From the NCBI GenBank assembly GCA_037039925.1, contig JAXRKP010000374.1:72001-136000 (forward strand): a stretch of DNA of 64,000 bases, given 5' to 3'. The notes under the pieces were generated by a model. It was not told where the DNA came from, searched no databases, and saw only the letters and a program-made list of their open reading frames with translations. Source of the DNA: Doris montereyensis (taxonomy: Eukaryota; Mollusca; Gastropoda; Nudibranchia; Dorididae). A program made the translations under genes and the position numbers. Below are positions 1-11,843 of the stretch, piece after piece (the first letter of the stretch is position 1; the number at the start of each line of letters is the position of its first letter).

Positions 1-170
1 TAAAAGACTCTAAAATATGATGAGCATCAAGACAACCAGGGCAAATATGTCTCACATTTTCTTTAAAGATGGATGATTGAACCAGGGTTATTGTCACAAC
101 ACTATGGTGTGGCTTTCTATACAGGATAATAAATACTCAAGCAATCATCGACAGAAGAGTTAACACCTAC

Positions 171-2332
171 CTGTACTCCTCTCTGATGATTTTCAAAATC
201 CTGCGAATCATATTTCCTATGATATTTTCAGACGGATCTCCACTTTGAAGTCGCCTTCCCTCATTTTTGATATGCCGCATGAGCTCACTAGAATTGAAAA
301 AATAGCATTCAATTGTACATAAAGTTAAAATGTTTTATATTTTGTAAAAGGAATTCAGTTTTAAGTATGATTAATTTATATCAGCTGACATTTTTAACTT
401 CAGAAAGGACCTCTTATATCACACAAGAGATCAAACGAAATTTAAAACACTCACAGAAAACCACACTTCTAGTACTTCTACGTGTAAACATATATGCACA
501 AATAAATCAAGTACAATTTTTAAAGGAATTTCATTAAAGATTATTCTCTCCCTGATTTTAAGCATTCAATCATATATAATTAGTTCCTATCTCTTACTCT
601 GCATTGGAAACTTTGATCTGAGAAATGATGCGAATCAAAAGGTTTATGGTTTTGATGGCCACATCACAAGATCCAGTGGTAAAGCTGAGAAACAAAAAAA
701 CATAAATTATGCCCCAGTATTTCTTTTCCTTTTTTTAAATCGACAATAAATATATTTCATCATAAATATCATTTAAAATCAAGAACATAAAAATGCCTTT
801 TTCAGAAGAAAAAAGAAAGAAAGATCAATTTTAAATGTTTGTTTCTTTGAAATGTACCTCGTACACCAATGCGGTGATCTCAGGGTGAATTAAGACAAAA
901 CAGCAAGATGAAAGATTTAGTAAAAGAAGGAAAGGAAAGAAGAAGAACCTACCAGCAGAATCTGCCAACCGCCTGTAAATTAAATAAGAAAAACCTCACA
1001 TTTAAGTAAAGATAGTTACAAACATTTATCCTGAATCTGTCATCAAGGCCATTCTATTATTAACATCATTTATAAGAACTATTCATCAAATTTGTCGGGT
1101 GTTTTATTCCTGTCAAAATAATTTATAAGGTCACTTAGTTTTCATATATATATCATTTTGCAATTTGCAAGTTGTGGTAGTATGTGGACTTTTCCCATAA
1201 AATAATAATAATAACCTTGGGTGGATGGGGATAGGCTAGTGGTCAGGGGTGGTAGGGCGCATGTGGGGGTGTCAGCTAGTAGGAGTTTCATAGTTGGGCA
1301 CAGTATTTAAATTTCCTTTGTGAGCAAAATTCAGTGAGAAGTAACCATTTGATTTACCACATCCAACAATAAATTTAGTGACAAAGAACACAATGGCCAC
1401 TGTTCAGAGTTTTTAGCCTTGACTATATGTTGGGTTCACTTGTTGCTGAATTTTGCTCAGAGGTATTGTAGCTAAACCATAGTGTTATGAGCTTGGAAAT
1501 CATGATGACACTGGTTCAAGCCCCACGGCTGAAAAAGGTGGGTTTTTTCATAACGTTGTACACTTACTCTCAGGAAAAGTACTTCACTCTACTTTCCTCA
1601 GACAGAAGTGAATGAAAGAGTACTTGACTCAGTGTTAGTACGAAAAGCCTAACAGGCTTGTGTACTGTATGCTTCCCGAGAGTTGACAAAGACTTTGAAT
1701 GAAATGGCATACTGAGGGATAACTGATGTACAGTCAGTGAACCAGGGATAATGACTATAAATCCATCTTTATCTTTGCTCACTACTGAAAATTAAATGGT
1801 GTGATTTACTATGGTCATGAAACAGGAAATCCTCCCCTACTACTACTAGAATAGGCAAAATGTAACAATAAGTGACAACTCCACTAATAAAGACATTGTG
1901 TGATGCCTGAGGTGGTACTTAGATCTAGATATTTCTCGTTTGTTGTCTGACGAAGGGTTATACCCGATACGTCACACGTTTGTTCTGTCTTTATAAATGG
2001 AGTTGTCATTTATTGTCATATTTCGCCTTCGACTTCACTCCACTGTGGCTCCTTCGTATTACTACTAGAATATTAGTATTACTTGTTTTATCTTGATCTC
2101 AATTATCTGCTTTCATTGTGTTTTCAAGTAGATCTAAATCTATGTAACTTTAATCATTTAAAAAAACTGTTATGGTTATTAGATCTAAATGTAACTCTAT
2201 AATAATAGATATTAGGCCATCTAAACAAAACTGCTCGTCCACCACTCCATGATACCCTTTCTTTAGTTCTTCAACGAAGGAACCGATTCTTTCTTTCAAG
2301 TCATTGGCTCTGTCCCCGTCACCACCAGGCAT
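171..2332 (-). CDS. EIF2B2: Translation initiation factor eIF2B subunit beta, 5' part (exons 1-3)
   Basis: eIF2B is the guanine nucleotide exchange factor for eIF2 in the cytosol; beta is one of its regulatory subunits. Three coding exons are visible on the minus strand: 2332-2256 (ATG at 2332, 25 codons plus 2 nt), 684-598 and 287-171. All have GT donors and AG acceptors, and the phases join without a break. The first exon reads [19 protein letters not shown], and the joined frame continues through [16 protein letters not shown] and [18 protein letters not shown], which matches the N-terminal helical region of eIF2B beta as I recall it. The catalogue-length protein is about 350 residues, so roughly the first 94 are here; the 171 donor (gtaggt) leads into an intron and the rest lies left of position 1. 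The start follows the family and no earlier in-frame ATG is needed. No frameshift is seen. Identification is from recalled sequence, with high confidence. Confidence 0.93.
855..985 (+). repeat. Dispersed repeat family A, copy 1
   Basis: The core reads cggtgatctcagggtgaatt, then acagcaagatgaaag, and ends near acctaccagcag. The same order of words occurs at 5845-5945, 6655-6755 and, shortened, at 9255-9300. The copies are diverged but collinear. No coding potential or tRNA-like promoter was recognised, so the class is unknown. Confidence 0.55.
1470..1780 (+). repeat. tRNA-related SINE, family 1, copy 1
   Basis: A B-box-like ggttcaagccccacgg at 1513-1528 follows a weak A-box region. The body ends in gactataaatccatcttta. 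A second copy with the same start, B-box and end is at 61864-62152. Length is about 300 bp. The body also shares gagtgaatgagtac-like words between the copies. Confidence 0.65.
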
Positions 2333-2760
2333 TTTGGAATTGGGAATATAGATTTAACGTGAACACGGTCTTTTTAATCTTTCGAGAGAAAAGAAAAGGT
2401 GATGAAACCCTGGGACAAGGTTGACTAAGGAATGGATAGGGCCTAAACATAAGGTAGCATAAGAAAAGAGTGAGTGGAAATAGAGATGCGATGTAGTTGC
2501 AATCGAGTGCTTACAGTCCTTGCAGTCATCTCGGAAAGTACTGAAATGTTGTACGCGAAGCGGCCGCGTGACTCAATCTCAGAAGGCTAAGGCTCAAAAT
2601 ATGAGGCTCGAACTAAACCTCCCTATGCCTACTCATGAACGCTCAGGGCTCGATGCGTCGCTCTTTACGATATTTACTGACTGACTCGTCTTTTTGTTGT
2701 CGTTTTTACTCTTCTCTCACTTACAATCTAGATCTAAACACATATTGCGTTTGACATTTC
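2333..2760. promoter_or_regulatory. EIF2B2 upstream region
   Basis: This is the stretch upstream of the EIF2B2 start codon. It is locally richer in CpG around 2555-2600 (gtacgcgaagcggccgcgtg) than the surrounding AT-rich DNA, which fits a promoter, but no TATA box or defined start site can be named. Confidence 0.3.
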
Positions 2761-2764
2761 AGAC

Positions 2765-4440
2765 GAATTCTTTGTTATTTGTCGACACATTTCCAATCTG
2801 CGTACAGAAAACACCACAGTACGGAAACATCGCTTTTGAGGGTGCACAATGACATCATTAGGACGATCGACAACAAGTCATGTGTCATGCTCGTTTTGTT
2901 AGATCCGAGCGCCACATTTGACACTATCGACCATGGAATCTTGCTATCACGATTGCAACACCAATTTGGAATCAACGAGACTGCCCTGAAATGGTTCGTT
3001 ACCTACCTTCAGGAGAGAACACAATCGGTATTGATTGACTCTTCGAGATCATTGCCTTTAAAACTTCAACATGGTGTTCCCCAAGGGTCTATCCTAGGAC
3101 CAGTTCTCTTTACTCTCTACACCACTCCATTAGCTGACATAATTGAGAGGCATAACATCAAATATCATCTACATGCAGACGACACTCAACTATACATACC
3201 CCTGAGCACCAGCAATCCTGCAGCATCCATTCAGACACTTCAGGATTGCACCACATATATACAGACTTGGATGACAGAAAACAGACTTAGATTAAATGGA
3301 GATAAAACAGATATAATTGTCGTTGGAACGCGTACATCGCTCAAAACTATTAATGCATGCAATGTAAATATTTGTAATTCACATATTGAAATGTCCAACG
3401 CTGTTAAGAATTTAGGCTTTCTTCTTGATGCTCACCTCACAATGGAGAAACAAATTAATAAAATATGTCAAACATCTATGCTCCATCTTAAGAATATTAG
3501 CAGATTCAGATATTTTATTGATAAAGATACTGCTAAACTTTTGATAATGCCTTTGTAACCAGTAGATTGGATTACTGCAACTCCCTCTTGTCTGGTATGT
3601 CAAAAAAAATATATCTCAACTTCAAAAGATACAAAATTATGCAGCCAGAACTATTACTCTTAAAAAGAAATCTGATCACATTACCAATGTAAAGACCTAC
3701 ATTGGTTGCCAGTCAGAGAGAATTGACTTTAAGGTCCTTTGCATGACTTATACATGTTTAAATAATCTAGCTCCCCCCTATCAAAACAAGATTTTAACCC
3801 CCTATTTTAAACCTAGAGTCTTGAAGTCTAATAATAGTAACTATCTTTGTCTACCCCGTACATCGACTCGTTTTGGTGAGAAAGCTTTTTCTGTGTGTGC
3901 ACCTCAACTGTGGAATGGTCTGGATGAATGTAGTAGGAACTCCATATCATTTGAATCGTTTAGGCGTCTCTTAAAACCCACCTTTTTAAGAGGGCATATA
4001 ATGCTTAGCGTCTTTTTAAGCCTTTAACGATCGTTGTTTTCGTTAGGATAGCTTAGATTTATAATGAATCTTTTGATTATGTCTATGTGCATTATATATC
4101 TCGTGTCTCTTGTAAGAATGCTCTATTCATTGAATATTTTACTAATTCATTGTATCTATCTTTTTAGCTTAATGTATTATTTACAATGTATCTTTTAGGT
4201 TTCGTGATCATGTTATACTCTTTGTATGTTTTAAGATTGTTGTATCATTTGAATCTTTTGAGTGGACTCTTAAACCCTTCTATTTTTGGATAATCATATG
4301 ATACATTTTGACTCTTTTAAATATCATGTTCTATGACCATTATATTTAATTATGTTGTATTGTATGCTATTGTGAGGCGCTTTGAGCTCTTTTGAGAAAA
4401 GGCGCCATTGAAATATATATATATATTATTATTATTATTA
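2765..4440 (+). mobile_element. CR1/L2-like non-LTR retrotransposon, 5'-truncated
   Basis: Reverse transcriptase of a LINE that copies itself by target-primed reverse transcription. From 2779 a 259-residue frame contains, in order, FQSAYRKHHSTETSLL, a palm motif LLDPSATFDTIDH (first catalytic Asp), HGVPQGSILGPVLF, and HADDTQLYIP, where Tyr of the usual YADD is His but both Asp remain. After a stop at 3556 the similarity continues in other frames (SRLDYCNSLLSG, HWLPV, then the frame 3743-4027 with CAPQLWNGLDE), so the ORF is broken. The endonuclease part is absent. The 3' end is followed by alternating AT and ATT repeats (about 4411-4440), as expected for a microsatellite-like LINE tail. Probably CR1 or L2 clade; clade not certain. 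It lies upstream of EIF2B2, on the opposite strand. Confidence 0.85.
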
Positions 4441-4637
4441 GTATATCATTATTTATGTTGAATCAATACAATGGAGTAGAGAAAGAAATGAAGCTGTTTT
4501 CTTCTTCATCTAAATAAATTATGATATAACATGAAAAAACGGTATAATTTGAGAATGTTTAGGACGAAATGTGTTCACTAAATGAGGAACAATGAAGTGT
4601 GTGACAATGTCAAGTGTACGATACTAAAACACATTTC

Positions 4638-4882
<245 letters not shown>

Positions 4883-5404
4883 ATATTACCTTTAGCGCTC
4901 ATCTATTTAAATTCACTATAACTATAATTGTCCGTTAAAGAGAATAGTTGTGTTAAGTTTCAACGTATCAATGACAGTCCTATCGTCTGTATTGCTACGT
5001 AGGAAATACATGACATGTAACACAGACTGGCAGGTGAAGACTGATGGCGTTTACCTCGTATTAAGACTGGCGGTGAAGGATTGGCTGAACTCTAGTCGGA
5101 ACGACAGGAGAGACAGGTTAAACTTTTTTTTAATAAACCATTTATAATGTAAAGATCGGGTAAATGAGCAATGCCAAATTATGTGAAATAAACAAAACAT
5201 GTACACTCATGATAATTTATAATGTTAAAGGAAAGTGTGAACATGTCAACAGACGGAAACAGAATCAAAATCATAATCATGGCGCAAACACATTTAGATC
5301 TATACTTTATAGACACAGCACAATCCATAAAAATGTCCAGTTCGAAGTAAACTTAGTTGACAGGAAGGTTTAAAGGGAGACTGGGTGTGAACACTAATAC
5401 ATCT

Positions 5405-5800
5405 ATAAGTAGAGTGAACATTAAAAAGAGAGGAAGGAGCAGAAGCAGAAGAGGAAGACGAAGGAGGTGTCTGAGAATGAAAAGTGAGAGTAGTATGAGA
5501 ATGAAACAAGTGTTGACCGCAGAAGAAGATGAAGCAGAAGACGAGGGTGAAAACCAGAGTAGAAATAGAATGAGGATGAGGATGACGAGGAGGAAGAAAT
5601 TAACCAGAAAGATAATGATGAAGAAGAGGTGGTGGAATAAAGGAAACAGGAGCTGGAGGAGGACAACAAATACGATTATGATGGAGGAGGAGGAAGATAA
5701 CCGGAAAAAGGAGAAAGGAGGGAGGAGACGAACGAGTAAAAAAAAAAGGAGCAGGAGTTGGGTGATCAGGGGGAACAAAGGAAGGCGGTTAGGGAAAACA
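5405..5800 (+). repeat. Purine-rich (GA) low-complexity block
   Basis: The plus strand is overwhelmingly A and G (gaggaagaag-type words) for nearly 400 bp, with a second purine-rich patch at 5950-6090. Frames reading Arg/Glu/Lys on plus and Ser/Leu/Phe on minus reflect composition and have no recognisable domain. Confidence 0.75.
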
Positions 5801-5839
5801 GAAGACGATCACGTAAGTTTTATTGGAACTTACCTTGTC

Positions 5840-5950
5840 TACCATGTACGGTGATCTCATGGTGAATTAAGAAGAAATAGCAAGATGAAGACATGTAAAA
5901 GAGTGATATAAAGGCAGGAGGATCTACCAGCAACAGCCGTCAACTGATAA
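5840..5950 (+). repeat. Dispersed repeat family A, copy 2
   Basis: The core cggtgatctcatggtgaatt is followed by agcaagatgaag and gatctaccagcaacagc, in the same order as the copy at 855-985. It separates the two purine-rich blocks. Confidence 0.55.
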
Positions 5951-6269
5951 CAGAGATGAAGATGGAAGAGGAGGAGAAGGAGCGGGGGAAGAGGATGAGG
6001 CGATAAAGACGGCAAGGGAGGGAGGGGGAGAGGATGAACAGGGACGAGGGGCAACAGGCGAAGTAGAAAGAGGAAGAAGAAGAAAAAGTCTTGAGGAGTA
6101 AATCTGGCTTCACAAAGTTTACGTGTTGATAGATTACATGTTTTTTACATAACATGATAATTAATTTTCAGTTTGAACGTAAAGAGTTTTTGTTAAGCTA
6201 AGAACTTCTAATGTAACGTAGATAGTAAGTATACTATTGGACGGAAGAAAATAATTCCCTTACTTACTA

Positions 6270-6520
6270 TATGTGGCATTGGTGGCCGAGTGACCAGACT
6301 ATCGGACTTGGGATCATGATGTCGCGAGTTCGAATCCTAGAGAAGCTAGGCACGACGTTGTGTTCTTGGGAAAGAAGCTTAACACCCCCATTCGACCAAG
6401 GCGCAAATGGGTACAAGCACTAGTTGGGGAGTAAAAGCATAGGACATACTAGCGTCCTGTCCAGGAGATGATTATTATCACCCGTCCCACTTCATGATAT
6501 AGAAATCAAGGAAGAAACGT
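6270..6520 (+). repeat. tRNA-derived SINE, family 2
   Basis: It opens with ggtggccgagtgaccagact, an A-box like those of tRNA-Ser/Leu, and has a B-box gagttcgaatcct at 6326-6338. The tail carries attattatcacccgtcccac. A related element at 41628-41860 shares the tail (attattatcac, then cctgttcc and a tatagaaa word), so the two belong to one superfamily with a conserved 3' region. Confidence 0.75.
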
Positions 6521-6654
6521 TACTTTTACTTAAAATGGTATGCATTTATTAGTATGGTATATCTTTTAAGGCTGACTGTTTATTGATATTGATATTGACA
6601 AGTGTCTACAATTTTCTTTGTTTTATCGTAGTTGTAGTTTATCCTTTACTTTCA

Positions 6655-6760
6655 TTGTATGCTGTGACCTCGTGGTGAGGTAAAGACTTGCAAGATGTGA
6701 AAGAGTGAAAAGGAAAGAATTAGGCCCACTAGCTACCAGTATCTGTGAAGAAATAAATAA
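6655..6760 (+). repeat. Dispersed repeat family A, copy 3
   Basis: Reads gctgtgacctcgtggtgagg, then gcaagatgtgaaagag and actagctaccag. It is the most diverged of the longer copies. Confidence 0.4.
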
Positions 6761-6769
6761 TACTGCAGT

Positions 6770-7414
6770 ATGCCGATAGCCAATGAAGAGGAAAATGAAA
6801 TAATAATGAAAGTGAACGGCATGCTAAATAGATAGAAAACAAGACAGAACAAAGATAAAGATAAAGATGTATTCAAAACCCACGTCCCCGCACAAGTGCA
6901 GCTCTCTGATTGTATATCATTTCATCTCCCAACAGGCCGTTTCATTCAAAGTCCTTCTCAACTCCACAGAGAGCAAGGAATGGCTGTTCTAGTGTTAGTT
7001 TTAGTAGGCCTAATATTTTTTAATATTATTATTATTATAGCCAAGTTTACTGCACTGTGACTGATATTAATATTACTACTACAATGTATTATTAGTAACA
7101 CTCTAATATTGCAATTTTTCTAGGAACAGTAAAAGGGGTGAACAGGTATAATTGATAACACTGGACACATTTGAACCTGGTACTAGTAGTACAACACATG
7201 TATTTTCTCCCTCTCGACAACATAGATAAGCCAATACTTGTTTGTAACTTCCTAACATTTGTCCACCTGTCATTACATGTATCAACTTCAAGTATCAGTT
7301 TGAAATCACTCGCAATTGAGCTAAATCATGTTGCAAGAGCGTGCAATTATTATATTTATATATAAATATAGTGGGCACCACTTATAACACCGATTATAAC
7401 AGGACCATCACCAC

Positions 7415-7464
<50 letters not shown>

Positions 7465-8820
7465 GGCTCTATCAAAATAAACCTCTTTATAACGAGGACG
7501 GTGTAGGGAAAACGCTGATAACAGGACTCTTGTCTCAATGTGGAAATTACACCAGGAAAACACGACAGTGCGTATAGGCCTACCGTAGATCTGTGCCGAA
7601 TAATTCTTAATATTTTTTAAATACGGACTTCATCGTCGAGACCCAAATACAGTTGTTCGAAGTGCACGACAGTTCTAAAAGAGAAATGTGTATATAATAT
7701 ACGTGTATTAAGATGGCTGGACTACCAATACTACCATTAGCTATTATCATGGGATGAACGGGCTATCGGCTAAGCCTAGAACCAGGAAAAGTACTCACTT
7801 GAATGAGGCTATGTACATGTGACTTTGTGTTATTTTCCTTGCAAGCTGTCATAATATAAATTGGTTATACTTATAGCAGGACTGTAGCCTCTGCCCTGCT
7901 ATGTATAGTTATAGCCGGTTTCCACTGTAAACAGCCTTCACTAAAACAGTTTCAATAACAACAATACATGTAACAGTAATAGCGAACGCAATGGTTATTG
8001 ATAACGTCGGGGATCACCCCCCCACCCCAAACAAGCCCATGTAATTGTGTTGCTTATACACATTATATAATGTAATAATGTGAGTGTCCTTCAGACAAAT
8101 CGTGAGTTGGTGATGATGGCGTCGTCCATCCACTGCAGGTCTTCCCAGTGAGTTCTGTCCCCTGCTTTCCTCTGTCACCTTGCTTTCATGTATTTTCGCA
8201 ACGTCATCTTGTCGGTGGTCATCTATATTATCATCACATGTATTATTATGTCTATATATTGTCTTGTAATCTTGTTAAATGAAGAAGCCAGCCCACTTCT
8301 TGTCTGAGTGAAACCTTGAGGACGTCAGTGACACCAGTTCTTTTTCTTATTTCGATGTGATTGTAACTGTAAGTGTAAGATATCTTATCTGCGAGTCTGA
8401 TACTACTGATGATAGTGATACATGTTCACATACTGTTATGTATCATGTTTCTCTCCCTTGTTCTTTCAGCTAGGTGGTCCGCAGTTTTCTTGCTAATTAA
8501 AATTGTTAGTTTCTTCGATAGTGACTAGGTCTGATAGACACCCATTATTATGTCATAATGGGTAGCTATCACACATGGGTTTGAATACTATGGGATTGGG
8601 AGATCTTTGTCTTGAAAAATGTCTGTTTTCCCCCAAAAGCTATACCATTACCATTACCTTGTATTCACGTTGTATTCGTGTTTGGTTTTCAATTCTTAAG
8701 TTTTGTTTTGACTAGCTCTATCATTTTTTGTTTGAGGTACATACGTACCGGGTATGTAAACTTTATCTCTTTGACCTAATTTTCTATTTTTACCTGCTCG
8801 TCTGATTCGAAGTTGGACAT
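6770..8820. other. Intergenic stretch with no gene recognised
   Basis: No conserved exon was found on either strand. The only clear feature is a short (CT)n run at 7419-7461. Confidence 0.5.
7419..7461 (+). repeat. (CT)n microsatellite, short
   Basis: About 43 bp of CT dinucleotides after a CCCTCC lead-in. Confidence 0.95.
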
Positions 8821-8822
8821 AC

Positions 8823-9120
8823 ACCCAGACCTCGCTATACCGCCAGTTTTTTGTGTGTTTTTGACCTTTGTACGAATCAGACATGACACAAAAAAACTAT
8901 GAAATAACTCATTGTACATGTACCACCACCAGCCAATGATTTGGCGTTAACGGTCCTTATTGTAAGACACAAATCGTTTATACTGATGAGTAATACTAAT
9001 ACTATATAATATGTACCACCATCGTGTATTCGAAGGGATGCAAATGTGTAGGATGGTCTAAGAAAGATCATGGAGTCAAAGCACACAAAAGCATCAGTGC
9101 CCATTTGTGTCATTTTCACC
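8823..9120 (-). mobile_element. Non-autonomous DNA transposon fragment, family B
   Basis: The left end carries a terminal-repeat-like ctcgctataccgccag. Near 9045-9115 the reverse complement contains gggcactgatgcttttgtgt followed by a tagacca word, which also occurs at 49710-49775. The copies are in opposite orientation. The right end was not located. Confidence 0.5.
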
Positions 9121-9254
9121 CCACGCCTCTTCCACTCTCTACGTAATCATGGCCTGGTTGAACCCAGATGGTTGTGTAGTGTGTTGTCAGGCCTACCTAC
9201 CTACTATATCAATATCATCACATGTACTAGTTTGTTTCATTGACGTATCCCAGT

Positions 9255-9300
9255 CAACCATATGCAGTGATCTCAGAGGAAACAACAAGATGAAAGTGAA
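9255..9300 (+). repeat. Dispersed repeat family A, short copy 4
   Basis: Only the core gcagtgatctcagaggaaac and acaagatgaaag are left, next to the start of the 49-bp satellite. Confidence 0.4.
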
Positions 9301-9357
9301 AAAGTAAGTGGACCAATGGAAGTTGGAAGGAAAAATGCACCCGCCAACCATCCACAT

Positions 9358-10470
9358 TACTACATGTATTTTACACCAAGCCTACCTCTACCACATGAAC
9401 TATTGCTACTACATGTATTTTGCTACCTCTACATGTACTATTGCTACTACATTTTACACCAAGCCTGCATCTACCGCATGTACTATTGCTACTACATGTA
9501 TATTACATCAAGCCTACCTCTATACCACATGTACTATTGCTACTACATGTATTTTACACTAAGCCTACCTCTACCACATGAACTATTGCTACTACATGTA
9601 TTTTACAAGCCTACCTCTACCACATGAACTATTGCTACTACATGTATTTTACACCAAGCCTACCTCTACCACATGAACTATTGCCTACTACACCAAGCCT
9701 ACCTCTACCGCATGTACTATTGCTACTACATGTATTTTACACCAAGCCTACCTCTACCACATGTACTATTGCTACTACATGTATTTTACACCAAGCCTAC
9801 CTCTACCACATGTACTATTGTTACTATATGTAGTTTACACTAAGCCTACCTCTACCACATGTACTATTGTTACTATATGTAGGCTAAGCCTACCTCTACC
9901 ACATGTACTATTGCTACTACATGCAATAACCTCTACATGCATGTATTTATCTCTACACTAGGCCTATCTCTACCACATGTACTATTGCTACTATACATGT
10001 ATTTTACACTAAGCCTACCTCTACCACATGTACTATTGCTACTACATGTATTTTACACTAAGCCTACCTCTACCACATGTACTATTGCTACTACTATGTA
10101 TTTTACACCTCTACCACATGTACTATTGCTACTACATGTATTTTACACTAAGCCTACCTCTGTCACATAATATACTATTGCTAATGTGCTATTGCTATAT
10201 GTATTTTACACTAAACCTACCTCTACCTACCTCTACCACATGTACTATTGCTACTACATGTATTTTACACTAAGTCTGCCTCTACCACATGTACTATTGC
10301 TACTAGTACTACATGTATTTTACACTAGGCCTACCTCTGTCACATGTACTATTGCTAATATATATGTATTTTACACAAACCTACCTCTACCACATGTGCT
10401 ATTGCTACTACATGTATTTTACACTAAGCCTACCTCTACCACACATGTACTATTGCTACTACATGTAATG
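9358..10470 (+). repeat. 49-bp minisatellite, roughly 22 units
   Basis: The unit runs cctacctctaccacatg, tactattgctactacatg, tattttacactaag, about 49 bp, with variants shortened or fused between 9660-9720 and 10085-10200. Each unit has two ACATGT palindromes. Because 49 is not a multiple of three, reading frames rotate through LPLPHVLLLLHVFYTKPTST-like text; these frames are artefacts and not genes. Confidence 0.92.
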
Positions 10471-10611
10471 TAATAATACATAACATTGAATGTAGTAAAG
10501 GAACATTTTCACATGCAGTTGGCCTACATATATTGTCAATGTCAGAATTGACGTCATCTGATTCTTGTAGTTGTATTTGCAGACTTACGTGTACCTACTT
10601 TACATCAACCT

Positions 10612-10655
10612 CAAGCTTTCTTTCTTTACCAGTTCCCATTCTACTTTCCTCTCCT
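10612..10655 (-). mobile_element. 3' stub of the 44.7/53.4-kb LINE family
   Basis: The minus strand reads gtagaatgggaactggtaaa followed by gaaagaaag. This is the terminal segment of the two longer LINE copies (right before 56511 on plus and at about 44740-44775 on minus), so it is a strongly 5'-truncated insertion of about 40 bp with its AAAG-type tail. Confidence 0.6.
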
Positions 10656-10659
10656 GTGT

Positions 10660-10795
10660 GCCAGTATGGGTTACTTTACATCGACATAGTTTGTCTGTCT
10701 TGTTGAAGTAGTGGCAAAGGACATTTTCGTAATAACCCCAAATTACCACTGGCATGACAGCTGGTGGTATAACAGGGTTTGAGTGTATGCTATTT
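10660..10795 (-). mobile_element. Terminal-repeat element fragment, family B-like
   Basis: The segment contains attaccactggcatgacagc and tggtggtataacagggtttg. The same ordered words occur at 62284-62335, and a related end (ttataccgccaactgttgtg) is at 49406-49425. It is probably one end of a DNA transposon family with a TATACCRCCA terminal motif. Confidence 0.45.
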
Positions 10796-10799
10796 TGTC

Positions 10800-11490
10800 C
10801 TTCCTTTATGGATATTGAGTCAGTTTTATGGCTTTGTGGTTTAAACTTGTTAAGATTTGTTTCTATGTCTTCTTTTTCTGTAAGCGGTACATACAATCTG
10901 CAAATATGAGTTCTTTGAGAAGTTTCCGGACACATGGTGGTTTAGGTGTATTCTGACAGAACATAGGGTCTATTGAGCTAAGACTAAGGTCCAAAATATC
11001 ATACCCCATTATTAATACTAATAGTATAGTAATAGATATAATACATTGTAATTATAGATGTAGTTGTATTTTTGTATACACACAGTAGTGGCCACACCTA
11101 CATTGTGTATTATTAGTATTGTGTATTATTAGTATTGTGTATTATAAGTATTAATGCCCAACATCATGAGGAAAACTGATTACAACCTTTTCATAATCTT
11201 CCAGATAGTCTACTGTGTCCAAGGTCAAGTTAATGTTGTTAACATCTTGCGGACCTCTGAAAATCAAAATGGATTGGTTAGTCATCCGACAATCCAACAT
11301 AACCAGGTGATCAGGTAGCTATTTCCAATGTATCCTTAATCCAGTGAAATGCTTCTAGTTCTAGTAACAAGGTACTTAGGTAGAAACTACTGCATATACA
11401 ATACATTGTAATAGTAATAATAGTAATAATAGTAATAATAGTAAAGACCAACAGTGAGGCAAGGGGCATGTCAAAAGTAAAGACATTAAA
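10800..11490. other. Intergenic stretch, nothing recognised
   Basis: AT-rich sequence with short tandem words (gtattattagtattgt at 11106-11150 and a taataatag run near 11410-11440). No exon or transposon was recognised. Confidence 0.45.
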
Positions 11491-11492
11491 TA

Positions 11493-11832
11493 ATATTATT
11501 ATTAAAGCCACCATAGGAATAAAGATGAGACAAATACAGGGATTAGACTTAGAGTAATAGTAATAGACAGAAACAAATTTTGGTCACCACAGGGATTGAT
11601 CGCGACCTCTGCACCGGCACTCATCGCCTTACCATGAAAAGATAGCGTGGTACTAACCGAGCTAACTACACTCAGTTAAAGGGCGTAGTTAGCTCGGGCA
11701 ACATGCTTTCTTTACATGGTGTACTAACGCATGAAGGTCGCAAGTTCAATCCCCATGGCGACAAGATTTATTTTTGTCTATTCTTTGTATTTGTTTCATC
11801 TTTGTTCCTATGGGGGCTTTAATATAATAATT
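11493..11832. repeat. Head-to-head inverted pair of tRNA-derived SINEs, family 3
   Basis: The right copy (11681-11832, plus) has gcgtagttagctcggg, a B-box gcaagttcaatcccc, then ttttgtctattctttgtatt and gttcctatgggggctttaa. The left copy (11493-11670) is its reverse complement, starting ttaaagccaccataggaata and ending ccgagctaactaca. About 10 bp separate the two, giving a palindrome of about 340 bp. A third copy is at 18721-18880. Confidence 0.82.
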
Positions 11833-11843
11833 TCCTGCATATG

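Larger units (their letters stand above)
690..2250. other. EIF2B2 intron 1, repeat-bearing
   Basis: This is the 1.57-kb intron between coding exons 1 and 2. It contains a copy of a short dispersed repeat at about 855-985 and a tRNA-like SINE at 1470-1780. I see no further conserved coding exon in it; the two flanking exons join in phase. Confidence 0.7.

Noticed and set aside
5353..5854. Arg/Lys/Glu-rich frame and its hydrophobic shadow
   Set aside because: It is explained by a GA-rich block; no domain, no splice context and no conserved start.
6270..6345. Functional tRNA gene
   Set aside because: The A- and B-boxes are present but the arms do not pair as a tRNA cloverleaf and the sequence continues as a SINE body.
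9308..10473. Leu/His/Tyr-rich frames over the satellite
   Set aside because: They are frame rotations of the 49-bp tandem unit.
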